The translations under genes and the position numbers were made by a program. The notes beneath the pieces are model-generated. The model was not told where the DNA came from. It saw only the letters and a program-made list of their open reading frames with translations, and made no database searches. From G965218495 sp965262785 (lineage in GTDB: Bacteria > Bacteroidota > Rhodothermia > Rhodothermales > Bin80), in contig OZ253559.1 of assembly GCA_965262785.1 (NCBI GenBank), forward strand, positions 3,286,001 to 3,350,000: DNA of 64,000 bases, written 5' to 3'. Below are positions 1-9,141 of this stretch, piece by piece (the stretch's first letter is position 1; the number at the start of each line of letters is the position of its first letter).

Positions 1-194
1 TCCAACGCGGCCACGAGACGGGCCTGATCCGTCAGTGTCAGCTGGTCACCGAATAGCGCGATGTCCACGTCGGACGACACGGTGTTCGTTCCGGTCGCCC
101 TGGACCCGAACAATACGGCCCGCTCCACGCGATCATTGGCCGCGATCACGGCGATGATTGCCTCACGGTGCACGTCCTTGAGACCGCCCGTCAT
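1..194 (-). CDS. MNT-type minimal nucleotidyltransferase (antitoxin), 3' end beyond window
   Basis: The minus strand from the ATG at 194 reads MTGGLKDVHREAIIAVIAAN and then a GSRATG...SSDVD segment that fits the GSX10DXD active-site signature of minimal nucleotidyltransferases. Only about 64 codons are inside the window; the C-terminus lies to the left. The start overlaps the stop of the HEPN gene by four bases (ATGA), so the two are probably translationally coupled. In known HEPN/MNT pairs the MNT protein neutralises the HEPN RNase, in some systems by AMPylating it; that role is inferred here from family and gene order. It follows hsdM and HEPN in one minus-strand operon. Confidence 0.85.
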   Translation of the reverse strand, partial: MTGGLKDVHREAIIAVIAANDRVERAVLFGSRATGTNTVSSDVDIALFGDQLTLTDQARLVAAL

Positions 195-604
195 GGCGTC
201 CGCATGGCATCGAGAGTCCGGTAGAGTCTCAGCAGGGCAGGGCAGTAGCGTCCCTTGATCAGGGCTTCGGCTTCCCGAGCCACGTCGCTCCAGTACGTGT
301 GGCTCAACAGGTTGCGCTTGTCCAGGGCGTCGAGCAGGGTCTCACAGTCGCTCTCGTCAATGTAATCAACCTCGAAGCTCTTGCGGATCACTGCGCGCGG
401 CACCTTCACTTCATGCCCCTCGTAATAGAGCAGGTCCTTGAGGACGTTCCAGGACAACTCGAAACAGAACTCGAACGTCTTGATCAGGCCGGCCCGCTCC
501 AGGTCATCGTACCGCTCGCGTTCGCAGGCGTTCGCCAGTTGTGCGAGAGCCGTCCCGAAGTTGTCGAGCCGCTGCTGCCAGCGCCGTTCGTCGGAATTGC
601 TCAA
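191..604 (-). CDS. HEPN-domain protein (HI0074-like nucleotidyltransferase substrate-binding/toxin)
   Basis: This 137-residue all-helical protein has the FEFCFELSWNVLKDLL segment typical of HI0074-type nucleotidyltransferase-associated proteins. It also has the RNxxxH motif (RNLLSH, near residue 97) that forms the RNase active site of HEPN toxins. The length is normal for the family. Its start overlaps the hsdM stop by 4 nt and its stop overlaps the MNT start by 4 nt, giving a tight hsdM-HEPN-MNT operon. The likely role is the toxin half of a HEPN/MNT toxin-antitoxin module that stabilises the restriction locus or adds abortive phage defence. The family call is firm; the toxin role is inferred. 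Confidence 0.88.
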   Translation of the reverse strand: MSNSDERRWQQRLDNFGTALAQLANACERERYDDLERAGLIKTFEFCFELSWNVLKDLLYYEGHEVKVPRAVIRKSFEVDYIDESDCETLLDALDKRNLLSHTYWSDVAREAEALIKGRYCPALLRLYRTLDAMRTP

Positions 605-2178
605 GACTCCCGGCCCCCGAAGCCGATCGAGTTGAGGTTCTCGGCGATGGCGGCATCAAGCCGCGCCCCCTCGGCCTGCTGTGTTTGCAGCTCTGCCACC
701 AGCCGCTTCATCTTGTCCTCGAACGGCTCGCCGTCATCCTCTTGAGGTTCCATCCCGACATAACGTCCTGGTGTAAGCACGTGGCCGTGCCTGCGCACCG
801 CGTCCAGGGAGGCGCTCTTGCAGAAGCCGGGAACATCGGCGTAACCGTCCTCCGCCTCTCCCGTCCGCCAAGCGTGGTAGGTGTCTGCAACCCGGGCAAT
901 GTCCTCGTCGGTCAGCTCACGGTGCGTCCGGTCCACCATCCGGCCTAGCTTCCTCGCGTCAATGAATAGGACCTCACCCTGTCGCTCGCGGCGTCGCGCC
1001 AGAAACCACAGGCAGGCAGGAATCTGGGTCGAGTAAAAGAGCTGGCCCGGCAACGCAACCATGCAGTCCACCAGATCTGCCTCGATCAGGTTCTTCCGGA
1101 TCTTGCCCTCTCCAGACTGATTCGTCGACATTGACCCGTTGGCGAGCACGAACCCCGCAACGCCCTTCGGTGCAAGGTGATGGACCATATGCTGCACCCA
1201 GGCGAAGTTGGCGTTGCGCTTCGGCGGGATGCCGTAGCGCCATCGCTTGTCCTCGACCAGTCGTTCGCCTCCCCAGTCCGAGACGTTGAAGGGGGGATTG
1301 GCTAGGATGAAATCGGCCTTCAGATCCGGATGATGGTCGTTGTGGAAGCTATCGCCGTGGGCGATCTGCCCCCCGATCCCTCGTATGGCCAAGTTCATCT
1401 TCGCGAGCCGCCACGTCGTGTAGTTCGACTCCTGGCCGTAGATCGAGATGTCGCCATGCGCCTTGCCGCCGTTGGCGTGGGCACGAATGAAGGCGATCGA
1501 CTGCACGAACATGCCCGAGGATCCACAGCAGGGATCATAGACCCGCCCCCGATAGGGCCTCAGCATAGCGACGAGCAGCTTGACGACGCAGCGCGGGGTG
1601 TAGAACTCGCCGCCCCTCTTGCCCTCGGCACCGGCGAACTGTGAGAGGAAGTACTCGTAGACGCGGCCGAGCACATCTCGGGAGCGGGCTTCAGCGTCCC
1701 CGACGCGGATGTTTCCAATCATGTCGATCAACTGGCCGAGACGCTGCTTGTCCAGGGCAGGCCGCGCGTAGTCCTTGGGCAGCACCTCCTTCAGCACCGG
1801 GTTGTCGCGCTCGATCGCGGCCATGGCCCGATCGACGGTCTGGCCAATGGTCGACTGCCTTGCCTGGGCCTTCAGGTGCAGCCAGCGGGCCTTTGGCGGC
1901 ACCCAGAATATGTTCTCTGCAATGTATTCATCGCGGTCCTCTGCCGCGCCTTCTCCCCACTCTGCCAGCACCGCTGCGTGACGCTCCTCGAAGGCGTCCG
2001 AGATGTACTTCAGGAAGATGAGGCCGAGCACGACGTGCTTGAATTCAGCCGCATCCATGGAGCCGCGCAGCGCGTCGGCCATCTGCCAGAGCTTCGCCTC
2101 ATATTCCTCCATCATATCCTGGTCTCCAGCCGGCTTGCCGCTTTTTGCTTCTGATCCTTTCCGTAGTTCCCGTGCCAT
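601..2178 (-). CDS. hsdM: Type I restriction-modification system methyltransferase subunit
   Basis: The protein has 525 residues. The N-terminal helical HsdM_N region (residues about 20-150, with LWQMADALRGSMDAAEFK and VVLGLIFLKYISDAF) precedes an N6-adenine methyltransferase domain. That domain shows the AdoMet-binding motif VYDPCCGSSGMF and the catalytic NPPF motif (ILANPPFNVSDWGG). A GGEFYTPRCVVKLL segment, typical of HsdM, lies between. HsdM works with HsdS and HsdR; neither is inside the window, so they are presumably to the left beyond the HEPN/MNT pair. The start ATG at 2178 gives a normal N-terminus. The gene heads a minus-strand operon with 4-nt overlaps to the HEPN gene. Confidence 0.95.
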   Translation of the reverse strand: MARELRKGSEAKSGKPAGDQDMMEEYEAKLWQMADALRGSMDAAEFKHVVLGLIFLKYISDAFEERHAAVLAEWGEGAAEDRDEYIAENIFWVPPKARWLHLKAQARQSTIGQTVDRAMAAIERDNPVLKEVLPKDYARPALDKQRLGQLIDMIGNIRVGDAEARSRDVLGRVYEYFLSQFAGAEGKRGGEFYTPRCVVKLLVAMLRPYRGRVYDPCCGSSGMFVQSIAFIRAHANGGKAHGDISIYGQESNYTTWRLAKMNLAIRGIGGQIAHGDSFHNDHHPDLKADFILANPPFNVSDWGGERLVEDKRWRYGIPPKRNANFAWVQHMVHHLAPKGVAGFVLANGSMSTNQSGEGKIRKNLIEADLVDCMVALPGQLFYSTQIPACLWFLARRRERQGEVLFIDARKLGRMVDRTHRELTDEDIARVADTYHAWRTGEAEDGYADVPGFCKSASLDAVRRHGHVLTPGRYVGMEPQEDDGEPFEDKMKRLVAELQTQQAEGARLDAAIAENLNSIGFGGRES

Positions 2179-2690
2179 AGGCTGTTTCTCTGGCTGTAGA
2201 ATGTGCTGAAGTATCCGATCTGGAGCCCGGCTACGCTAAGATAACAAGCCTCTGAAGTTTCCGTGCAAGGGATTACAGGCCATCCGGGACAGCCGCAAAG
2301 GCATGCCGTCCCTGAACATTTTCCTTGGCCCGTCTGCTGTCTTTTTCACTGTCCCCAATCTTGATTGATGTTCCCCCTTTATACGTAGAGTTCTGGCAAC
2401 CGTTGTATAGGTACGTATATATTCCCCTTTTGAAGCGAGGCGCAAAGCACCAAATGCTTACTATTCTTTGTTGGACTGAGCCAAGCTAGCCTTGTTTGGT
2501 GCCCTGTACATCAGGGGCCGGTGGGGAGCGATGTAACTCGAGGCTGCGAAGCTGGAGTTTGCGCGTCGGGTTTTAGCTGCGCAGGACACCCGCAACTCCT
2601 GACGGGTACGGTAAGGGTCCGAGCCTAGCAGCAGGCTGTTGGGCTGCTCTCCCCAAGCAACGCTTGTCACTTAACATACCCCTAAGTGTC
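2179..2690. other. Intergenic region with no recognised gene
   Basis: About 510 bases separate the divergent hsdM (minus) and the exo/endonuclease-like gene (plus). No convincing open frame, RNA gene or repeat was seen. Promoters for both flanking units must lie here, but no clear motif stands out. Confidence 0.5.
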
Positions 2691-3512
2691 ATGAAGATCA
2701 TCTCCTGGAACATCGCCCGTCGTTCGGAATGCTGGAGGCGCCTACTCCACACGGGTGCGGACCTCGCGCTGCTGCAGGAAGCAGCGATGCCGCCGCCGGA
2801 TGTTGCCAAATGCATTGAGGTGAATCCAGGGCCTTGGCTGACGGCTGGAGGGGACAGCAACTGTCCGTGGCGCGCGGCTATCGTAAGGCTATCGGACCGC
2901 ATTCTGGTCGAATGGATCGAGGCAAAATCCATCGGCGAAGCCAAATCCAAGGAGCTTGCAGTCAGTCACTAGGGCACACTCGCCGCCGCGCACGTGAGGC
3001 TGCCCGGCGGCAAACCCTTCGTTTTCGTTTCCATGTATTCGCCCTGGACGAGACCACACCATTCAACTGGAAGTAGTTGGATAGTCTCGGACGCCTCGGC
3101 GCACCGCATCGTTTCCGACCTGTCCGCATTCGTCGGACGACAACGCAGTCACCGCATTGTCGCTGCCGGGGACCTGAACATTCTACACGGCTATGAAGAA
3201 CATGGAAGCAGGTATTGGGCTGGGCGTTACCAGACTTTGTTCACGAGAATGAAGGCCTTGGGGCTACGGCTTGTCGGGCCTCAGCACCCGAATGGGCGAA
3301 TCGCTGATCCATGGCCCGTCGAACTTCCCAGGAATAGTCAGAATGTCCCAACCTACCACTCGAATTGCCAGACGCCAGCCACGGCAACGCGACAGTTGGA
3401 CTTCGTCTTTGCCTCAGAGGGCATTGCCAACTCTCTGACCGTGCGTGCGCTCAATGCACCGGAGCAATGGGGGCCGAGCGACCACTGCCGACTGCAGATA
3501 GAGATTTCATAG
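2691..3512 (+). pseudogene. Endonuclease/exonuclease/phosphatase-family protein with in-frame TAG
   Basis: The start MKIISWNIARRSE matches the N-terminus of the EEP (DNase I/exonuclease III-like) fold. The second half has a GDLNI motif and ends with LDFVFAS...WGPSDHCRLQIEI, the usual C-terminal D-H signature. Both halves are in the same frame but are separated by a TAG at 2970-2972, after which the frame stays open (LAAAHVRLPGGKPFVFVSMYSPW). So one nonsense mutation splits an otherwise normal protein of about 273 codons. It may be a recent pseudogene, a suppressed stop or a sequence error. Substrate is unknown. Confidence 0.75.
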
Positions 3513-3895
3513 GGACACTGGGTTCGACTGTGCTGTCGCCGTAGCCATTCGAGCCTAGAATAAGTTAGTACACCACGGCGTGCGAGGCGGATTCAGAATT
3601 GGCAGGGTACTTCCTGCACTCTTACAACCACAGCCTCTGACACACGCGAATGGTACTTGCGGCGGCTGCCACGGCACGCATTGGCCAAGAGATAGCCTTC
3701 GGACTGACCGGCAGCAGGTAGCGATTGAAGCCTAGGCACGGTATCCAGAGCGTTTGCTGCGGGAATACAAAGGGTGGGCATGCCGCCATGAGCGGTCTGG
3801 GTCAACAAACTACTAGTCCTGGGCACATACCAACAGGAATCGAACCCATCTTAAGCAGTCACTGGACGCTTCCAGCCGCCGGGGCCGCTTTGCGG
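3513..3895. other. Intergenic region between convergent genes
   Basis: No gene was recognised. A stretch near 3829-3850 reads on the minus strand like a tRNA T-loop (GGGTTCGATTCC), but the flanking stem does not pair well and no matching acceptor or anticodon arm is visible, so it is not called as a tRNA. Confidence 0.4.
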
Positions 3896-4753
3896 TTACG
3901 ATTCGCCCGTGGCAAGACCTGAATCGGTCAGGTACGTATAGCTCTTGGCTAACGCGTCGAACATATCCGTTTCGCAGCTGTCGAGTTCGACGATCATGTA
4001 CTGGGTGTGCCCAAGACCGGCAGCAGCAACGGCCGGAAAGTCCTGCACTCCGTCTCCCGCGGCAACCATCGGACCTTCCTCGTTGAGCACTGCACCATCC
4101 TTTATGTGCAGAAGTGGCGCACTGGCACCAAAGTCCGCCACCACCTGCGCTGGATCCCTGCCTGCAACTTTGGCCCAATAGGTGTCGATCTCGAAAAAAA
4201 TCTCCGGCTCAACAAGATCGCGCAGAGCATAAAAGGGCTTACCCACCCCGGGCACGTCTTCCAGCTCCCACCAGTGATTGTGGAGACCGAACCGCAAGCC
4301 GTTGGCCTGCGCAAAAGCCAAGGCCTCGTTGTAAATCTCTGCAAGGCGCTTGATGCCCTCCATGCTTTGATACCGCTCATCTTCCGGCCATCCGTGCCAA
4401 ACCATCAGGTCGCAGCCAAACGCCTCAGCGGTATCCAGGAACACACGCTTTTGATCACCAATGGGTATCTCGACGTGACATGAAACGGCATGCAGCCCGG
4501 TGTCTCGCAAGAGCCCTGCGGCTTTAGCCAAGGTCCAGCCTTCTGGAAAGAACGCCGTCTCCACTGCCGTATAGCCCATCTCTGATACACGGCCCAGCGC
4601 ACTGGCCGCATCCGCCTCCATGGCTTCACGGATGCTGTATAGCTGGAGTGCTACACGTGGAGGGCGCGGGGTGCCGCGAAGGGTGGCAGGCAGTGCGGCA
4701 CCCGCAGCGACAGCGCCAACGGTTCTCAGGAAGGTGCGTCGTGACAATTCCAT
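3896..4753 (-). CDS. Tat-exported sugar phosphate isomerase/epimerase-like (xylose isomerase-like TIM barrel)
   Basis: The protein has 285 residues from the ATG at 4753, chosen because it starts directly with a twin-arginine signal (MELSRRTFLRTVGAVAAGAALPATLRG). The body is an AP-endonuclease-2/xylose isomerase-type TIM barrel. Visible segments are VALQLYSIREAM, the MGYTAVETAFF strand, GLHNHWWELED, FEIDTYW and LLHIKDG, which hold the Glu/His/Asp metal ligands of the family. In Bacteroidota-like organisms such exported proteins usually act in carbohydrate breakdown, but the substrate is unknown. It is divergent from the TonB receptor gene at 4928. Confidence 0.85.
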   Translation of the reverse strand: MELSRRTFLRTVGAVAAGAALPATLRGTPRPPRVALQLYSIREAMEADAASALGRVSEMGYTAVETAFFPEGWTLAKAAGLLRDTGLHAVSCHVEIPIGDQKRVFLDTAEAFGCDLMVWHGWPEDERYQSMEGIKRLAEIYNEALAFAQANGLRFGLHNHWWELEDVPGVGKPFYALRDLVEPEIFFEIDTYWAKVAGRDPAQVVADFGASAPLLHIKDGAVLNEEGPMVAAGDGVQDFPAVAAAGLGHTQYMIVELDSCETDMFDALAKSYTYLTDSGLATGES

Positions 4754-4927
4754 GAGACTTCGTATCGAATACCAGCAGTGTGTGGTACCAGAATACAAAA
4801 CGCAACCTTGCGCCGCCTCGTGATCCTCCCAAGCACCCTGAATGTCCGCGCGCCTGCTGCTGCCCGCGCGACCAGTAAGCACAGTCAGTGCCACCTAACG
4901 GTGCCTATTCACTATTATAGTGTTGCT

Positions 4928-7231
4928 GTGATATGGTTGCGTAACACCGATCGGCCGTCTGCCCGCCACTTCGTTCGCTTGTCGTGTGTGGCTGTTGCTC
5001 TTGCAGTTGCTGCCCTTGCCGGCACTACGCAGGTCCGGGCCCAACTGGCTTCGATTCGGGGATTCATCAGCGACTTGACAAACGGCGAAGCGCTGGCAAC
5101 AGTGCACGTGCTCCTTGAGTCCTCTGGCGGAGACCTCCGCGGGAGCTTAACCGACACTGATGGCATCTATAGCATAACACGGATTCCGCCTGGCGTGTAC
5201 TTCCTGCGGGCCTCCTACGTCGGCTACACCAGTCATCAGGACACGCTCCGGCTGGGCGCGGGCCAGCGCGTAGCGCTCAACCTTAGCCTGGCACCGATCG
5301 CAAGCGAGCTGGACGCACTCGTCGTGGAAGCAGAGCCCGAGTCTGGCGCCGCACGCGTGACGGCCGGCCAGCAAGTTGTCACGCCTCGCGACATTGACCT
5401 GATCCCCATGCCGGACATCTCTGGTGATCTGGCCAGCTTCTTGACCGCACTGCCAGGAGTCGTAAGCCTGGGAGACCGTGGTGGGCAGCTTTTCATACGA
5501 GGTGGCGAGCCGTCGCATAACCTTACGCTCATTGACGGGATGTACGTCCATCAGCCGTCGCATATCCTCGGATTCTACTCAGCTTTTCCTTCCGACATTA
5601 TTCGCCAGGCCGACATCTATACGGCAGGCTATGGCGGCCCCTACTCCGGTCGTATCGCATCGGTTATTGATGTCAAGTCACGCAACGGCAACAAGCGTCA
5701 GTACGACGCATCTGTATCGGTGGCGCCATTTGTTAGCGCGGTGCAGCTTGAAGGACCGCTGGTACGCAACCGCGTCTCAATCATCGGCTCCGCGCGCCAG
5801 TCCATGATTCGCCAGTTTGCGCAGCACTACGTGTCGCAGGACTTGCCGTATACCTTTGGTGATGCTTTCGCCAAAGTGCACATGATCATAAGCCCGACCA
5901 GCCAGCTTTCAGTCAGCGGCCTGTTTACGCACGACTCCGGCGCCATCGGGCTGCCTTCGGAGGACAGGATATTGGAAGAGGTCGGCTGGAAGAACTACGC
6001 GATAGGCACTCGTTATGTAGTGTTGCCCAGAGCACTTCCCTTTGTCGCGGAGGTGCTGCTTTCCTACTCCCGGCTGGACACGGACCAAGGACCAAAAGGC
6101 GATCCTGTTCGCTGGTCGCGCTCGGAGGGCTTCAGCTACGCCGTGAACATGACTAGTTTCTATCAGCGCGCGGAGTGGCACTGGGGACTTTACTGGCGGG
6201 CACCCCAAATCACTTCGCAGCTTGGCGGATTGTACCAGGATGTGGAGTTTGGCTATAGTCGGCGCCATAAGGCGGGCCTGTACATCGAGCCCGACTTCTT
6301 CATCACGCCTGAGTTGCGCGCGCGGATAACTCTCATCGGGGAATTGTTTCCGGGGCAAGAAGACACGAACATACTGGAACCGCGCCTACGGCTAGTATGG
6401 GAACGTGAGCAGCACGAATTCAGCGCAGCTGCAGGTGTGTACCACCAGGAGATTTTTGGGCTCAACGACAGGCGTGATGCTACCAATGTATTCACCGCCT
6501 GGCGCAGTGCACCGACCACCGACCTCTCGCGCGCCGTCCATGCGCTCGCCGGGTACCGATTCAGCCCGTCACCTGGGCTGGAATTTGCAGTGGAAGGATT
6601 CTACAAGACACTGAGCAACCTCTTCATTGGAGAATGGACGTCATTCCCGCGCTTTACTACACGCCTTCAGCGTGCCGATGGGCGGGTGATCGGGGTGGAC
6701 TTCCGGGCGGAAGTGCGGCATTCCCGCTTTTATGGGTACATCAACTACGGACTCTCGTCCGTTGAATATGAAGCCAGACAGCCCTCCATCAATTTATGGT
6801 TTGGCCAAGATCGGCTACGCTTCAGGCCACCACATGATCGGCGGCACCAGCTTAACGTGGTAGGCAACATGAAGCTCGGTGCGTATGAGGTCAGCGCCCG
6901 CTGGAATTTTGGATCGGGCAGGCCATTCAACCTCGTTTACGGATTCGACGGCTTTGTGAATATGGATGGCTACCAGGATATTTTCGCCGTATCAGACGAT
7001 CAGCGTGTGATTTATGGTCCTCCCTTTAGTGGAATCCTGCCAACCTATCATAGGCTGGACGTTAATGTTGAGCGACGCTTCGAGGTTAAAGGCAATAGCA
7101 TTACCGCCCAGGTTGGGGCTATCAACTTGTACGACCGCAGAAACCTGTTCGCGCTGGACCTTTTCACGACCCGGCGCAGCTACCAACTGCCCTTTGTCCC
7201 AACGCTAAGTCTGAAGTTCTCAACCCGGTGA
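4928..7231 (+). CDS. TonB-dependent outer membrane receptor with carboxypeptidase-regulatory-like N-terminus
   Basis: This is a large outer membrane receptor of about 767 residues. A signal peptide (RLSCVAVALAVAALAGTTQVRAQ) is followed by a CarboxypepD_reg-like domain (IRGFISDLTNGEALATVHVLLES...DGIYSITRIPPGVYFLRASYVGY). Next comes a plug domain (LASFLTALPGVVSLGDRGG, FIRGGEPSHNLTLIDGMYVHQP) and a C-terminal beta-barrel ending in an aromatic-rich strand. The open frame extends up to 4778, but the signal peptide places the true start near 4928-4940. No ATG is there, so GTG at 4928 or TTG at 4937 is proposed. It overlaps the next lipoprotein gene by 4 nt (GTGA). The pair probably imports a peptide- or amide-like nutrient. 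Confidence 0.88.
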   Translation: MIWLRNTDRPSARHFVRLSCVAVALAVAALAGTTQVRAQLASIRGFISDLTNGEALATVHVLLESSGGDLRGSLTDTDGIYSITRIPPGVYFLRASYVGYTSHQDTLRLGAGQRVALNLSLAPIASELDALVVEAEPESGAARVTAGQQVVTPRDIDLIPMPDISGDLASFLTALPGVVSLGDRGGQLFIRGGEPSHNLTLIDGMYVHQPSHILGFYSAFPSDIIRQADIYTAGYGGPYSGRIASVIDVKSRNGNKRQYDASVSVAPFVSAVQLEGPLVRNRVSIIGSARQSMIRQFAQHYVSQDLPYTFGDAFAKVHMIISPTSQLSVSGLFTHDSGAIGLPSEDRILEEVGWKNYAIGTRYVVLPRALPFVAEVLLSYSRLDTDQGPKGDPVRWSRSEGFSYAVNMTSFYQRAEWHWGLYWRAPQITSQLGGLYQDVEFGYSRRHKAGLYIEPDFFITPELRARITLIGELFPGQEDTNILEPRLRLVWEREQHEFSAAAGVYHQEIFGLNDRRDATNVFTAWRSAPTTDLSRAVHALAGYRFSPSPGLEFAVEGFYKTLSNLFIGEWTSFPRFTTRLQRADGRVIGVDFRAEVRHSRFYGYINYGLSSVEYEARQPSINLWFGQDRLRFRPPHDRRHQLNVVGNMKLGAYEVSARWNFGSGRPFNLVYGFDGFVNMDGYQDIFAVSDDQRVIYGPPFSGILPTYHRLDVNVERRFEVKGNSITAQVGAINLYDRRNLFALDLFTTRRSYQLPFVPTLSLKFSTR

Positions 7232-8139
7232 CACGCACACATTCCTGCAACGTTACCGTAGCGATGGCCTTGGGGGCAGTCCTGCTCACAGGCTGTACGG
7301 AAGCCGTCGACACACGACTAAGGCTGGACCGGCCGTACTCGATCTACGGCCTGATCAACCCCCAGGCCGATACGCACGGAGTGCGGGTGTTTGAGATTCA
7401 GAGCAACATTATGCTAGTGCAGGCGGAGCCCATTGACGCCAGTGTGACCTCTACCCTGATTCAAACCGGTGCGCAACAAATCTGGCAGGACAGCGTGATT
7501 CAGCTGGACGATGGCGACTATCGGCATGTGTATTGGGCGGCCTTTCGGCCGCAGGGCGGAGAGACCTATCGCCTGGAGGTTGCGCGATCCGATGGCGAAA
7601 CGTCCTCGGCCACGACAACCGTACCGGGTCCCATTGAGCTTGAAGTGCTCGAGGCCGATACGCTGAGACCCCGCGAAGCACTCATGCCCATCTTTGTGCG
7701 CGGAGATCCGCCGACGCTGCCGCGAATAGATGTCGAATACGTTGTCGTCGGCTTCGCCGAGGGAGGCAGCGACCCGATTTTCAAATCCGTGCTGTTCAAC
7801 TACGTAGGGCGGCCCCAACAGCAGAGCGGTGGCTTCCTGATTGAGATCGACCTCATTGACGACTTCCTGGCAATCTATAATGAGTTTGATCAGGATAACA
7901 ACGTAACGACAGAGATCATTGATCTGCGCGAAATCAAGCTACGCGTTCATGTGGGTGACTCGGATTGGAGTTCTCCTATTGGCGTGTTCGATGAGGAGTT
8001 TCTGGTTGAGCCTGGATCATTTTCCAACGTCGAAAACGGATTTGGCTACTTCGGGTCGGCGTATGTTGACTCCATTACGTTTCGACCCCCGGTCGCGCTA
8101 ATCCGGCGCGCCGGCTTTTATGTCATAGGCGAGAACTAG
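7228..8139 (+). CDS. DUF4249-like lipoprotein, partner of the TonB receptor
   Basis: The protein has 303 residues starting from GTG and overlaps the receptor stop by four bases. The N-terminus is a lipoprotein signal peptide ending in a lipobox (MALGAVLLTGCTEAV). The rest is beta-rich with YSIYGLINPQ and GETYRLEVARSDGETSSATTTVPGP, the pattern of DUF4249 surface lipoproteins. Those are commonly encoded directly after TonB receptors in Bacteroidota/Rhodothermota. Likely role: a surface-exposed accessory or substrate-capture protein for the upstream receptor. The family match is by resemblance and moderate. Confidence 0.65.
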   Translation: MTRTHSCNVTVAMALGAVLLTGCTEAVDTRLRLDRPYSIYGLINPQADTHGVRVFEIQSNIMLVQAEPIDASVTSTLIQTGAQQIWQDSVIQLDDGDYRHVYWAAFRPQGGETYRLEVARSDGETSSATTTVPGPIELEVLEADTLRPREALMPIFVRGDPPTLPRIDVEYVVVGFAEGGSDPIFKSVLFNYVGRPQQQSGGFLIEIDLIDDFLAIYNEFDQDNNVTTEIIDLREIKLRVHVGDSDWSSPIGVFDEEFLVEPGSFSNVENGFGYFGSAYVDSITFRPPVALIRRAGFYVIGEN

Positions 8140-9141
8140 CCGCACAGCCGGCAACTGCCAGATGCGACCGCTGTTTGATGCCCACCTCGACCTGGCTTGG
8201 AATGCGCTCTATTTCGGCCGGGACCTTTCGCTTCCACTGGAGTCAGTGCGCGCCGCCGAAACGCACATGATGGATGTGCGGTGGCGCGGTCATGCCACGG
8301 TGAGCTTCCCCGAAATGCGGCGAGCTCGGGTGGCCGTTTGCATTGTGACCCTTCTTGCCCGCACTGGGGCCACACTGGTCAAGCGCAAAACCTTCGGTCG
8401 TACTGACCTGGACTATGCCAGCCCGGCAGCTGCATTCGGTCACGCACAAGGTCAACTCGCCTACTATCGGCTGCAGGAGGCGCACGGCACCCTCCGAATT
8501 CTCCGTTCCGCCCGAGACCTTGACGACCATTGGAGCTCGTGGCAGGCTGACCCCGAGAGTAGTCCGATCGGTGTTATCCTGAGCATGGAGGGCTGCGATC
8601 CGATTCCGGATCCAGGTTTTGCCGAGTGGTGGTACCGTGATGGACTGCGTGCAGCTGGCCTCACACACTACGGAATTGGCAGGTTTGCACATGGGTCGGG
8701 CTCGGACGGGCCGCTATCAGCCGCAGGACGCGCCCTTCTTGCAAGGTTCGAGCAGTTGGGAATTGCCTTGGATGTTACCCACCTCTGTGACCAGAGCATG
8801 GACGAGGCACTCGAATGCTACTCTGGGCCCGTTCTGGGGGATTGCACAAAATTTAGTTGGGTTTCGGCGGCTTCTGCCGAGATGGGCCCTCAAAGTAGAT
8901 ATCTTTTGGCAATGGATTGCGCTTCGGGCCGAGAGTGTGGGTGCAAATGGGGCGGTGCATGCCTATGTGGGCCCAATTGCGTGCTCACACGCGGATTTTC
9001 GGGCGTAGGTAGGCTCGTGGAGTGACTTTCCGGGCACGATATCCCGCAGGTATCCTCTGATCGCACGCGTAAGCGGCGATCTTGGCAGGGTGCAGCGCCT
9101 CAGAGCGTCCAGGCAGCTGCGGGTTTTGCGTTATGCCAGCG

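Noticed and set aside
3826..3900. tRNA-like T-loop (GGGTTCGATTCC on the minus strand)
   Set aside because: The flanking stem pairs only through wobble pairs, and no anticodon or acceptor arm is visible.
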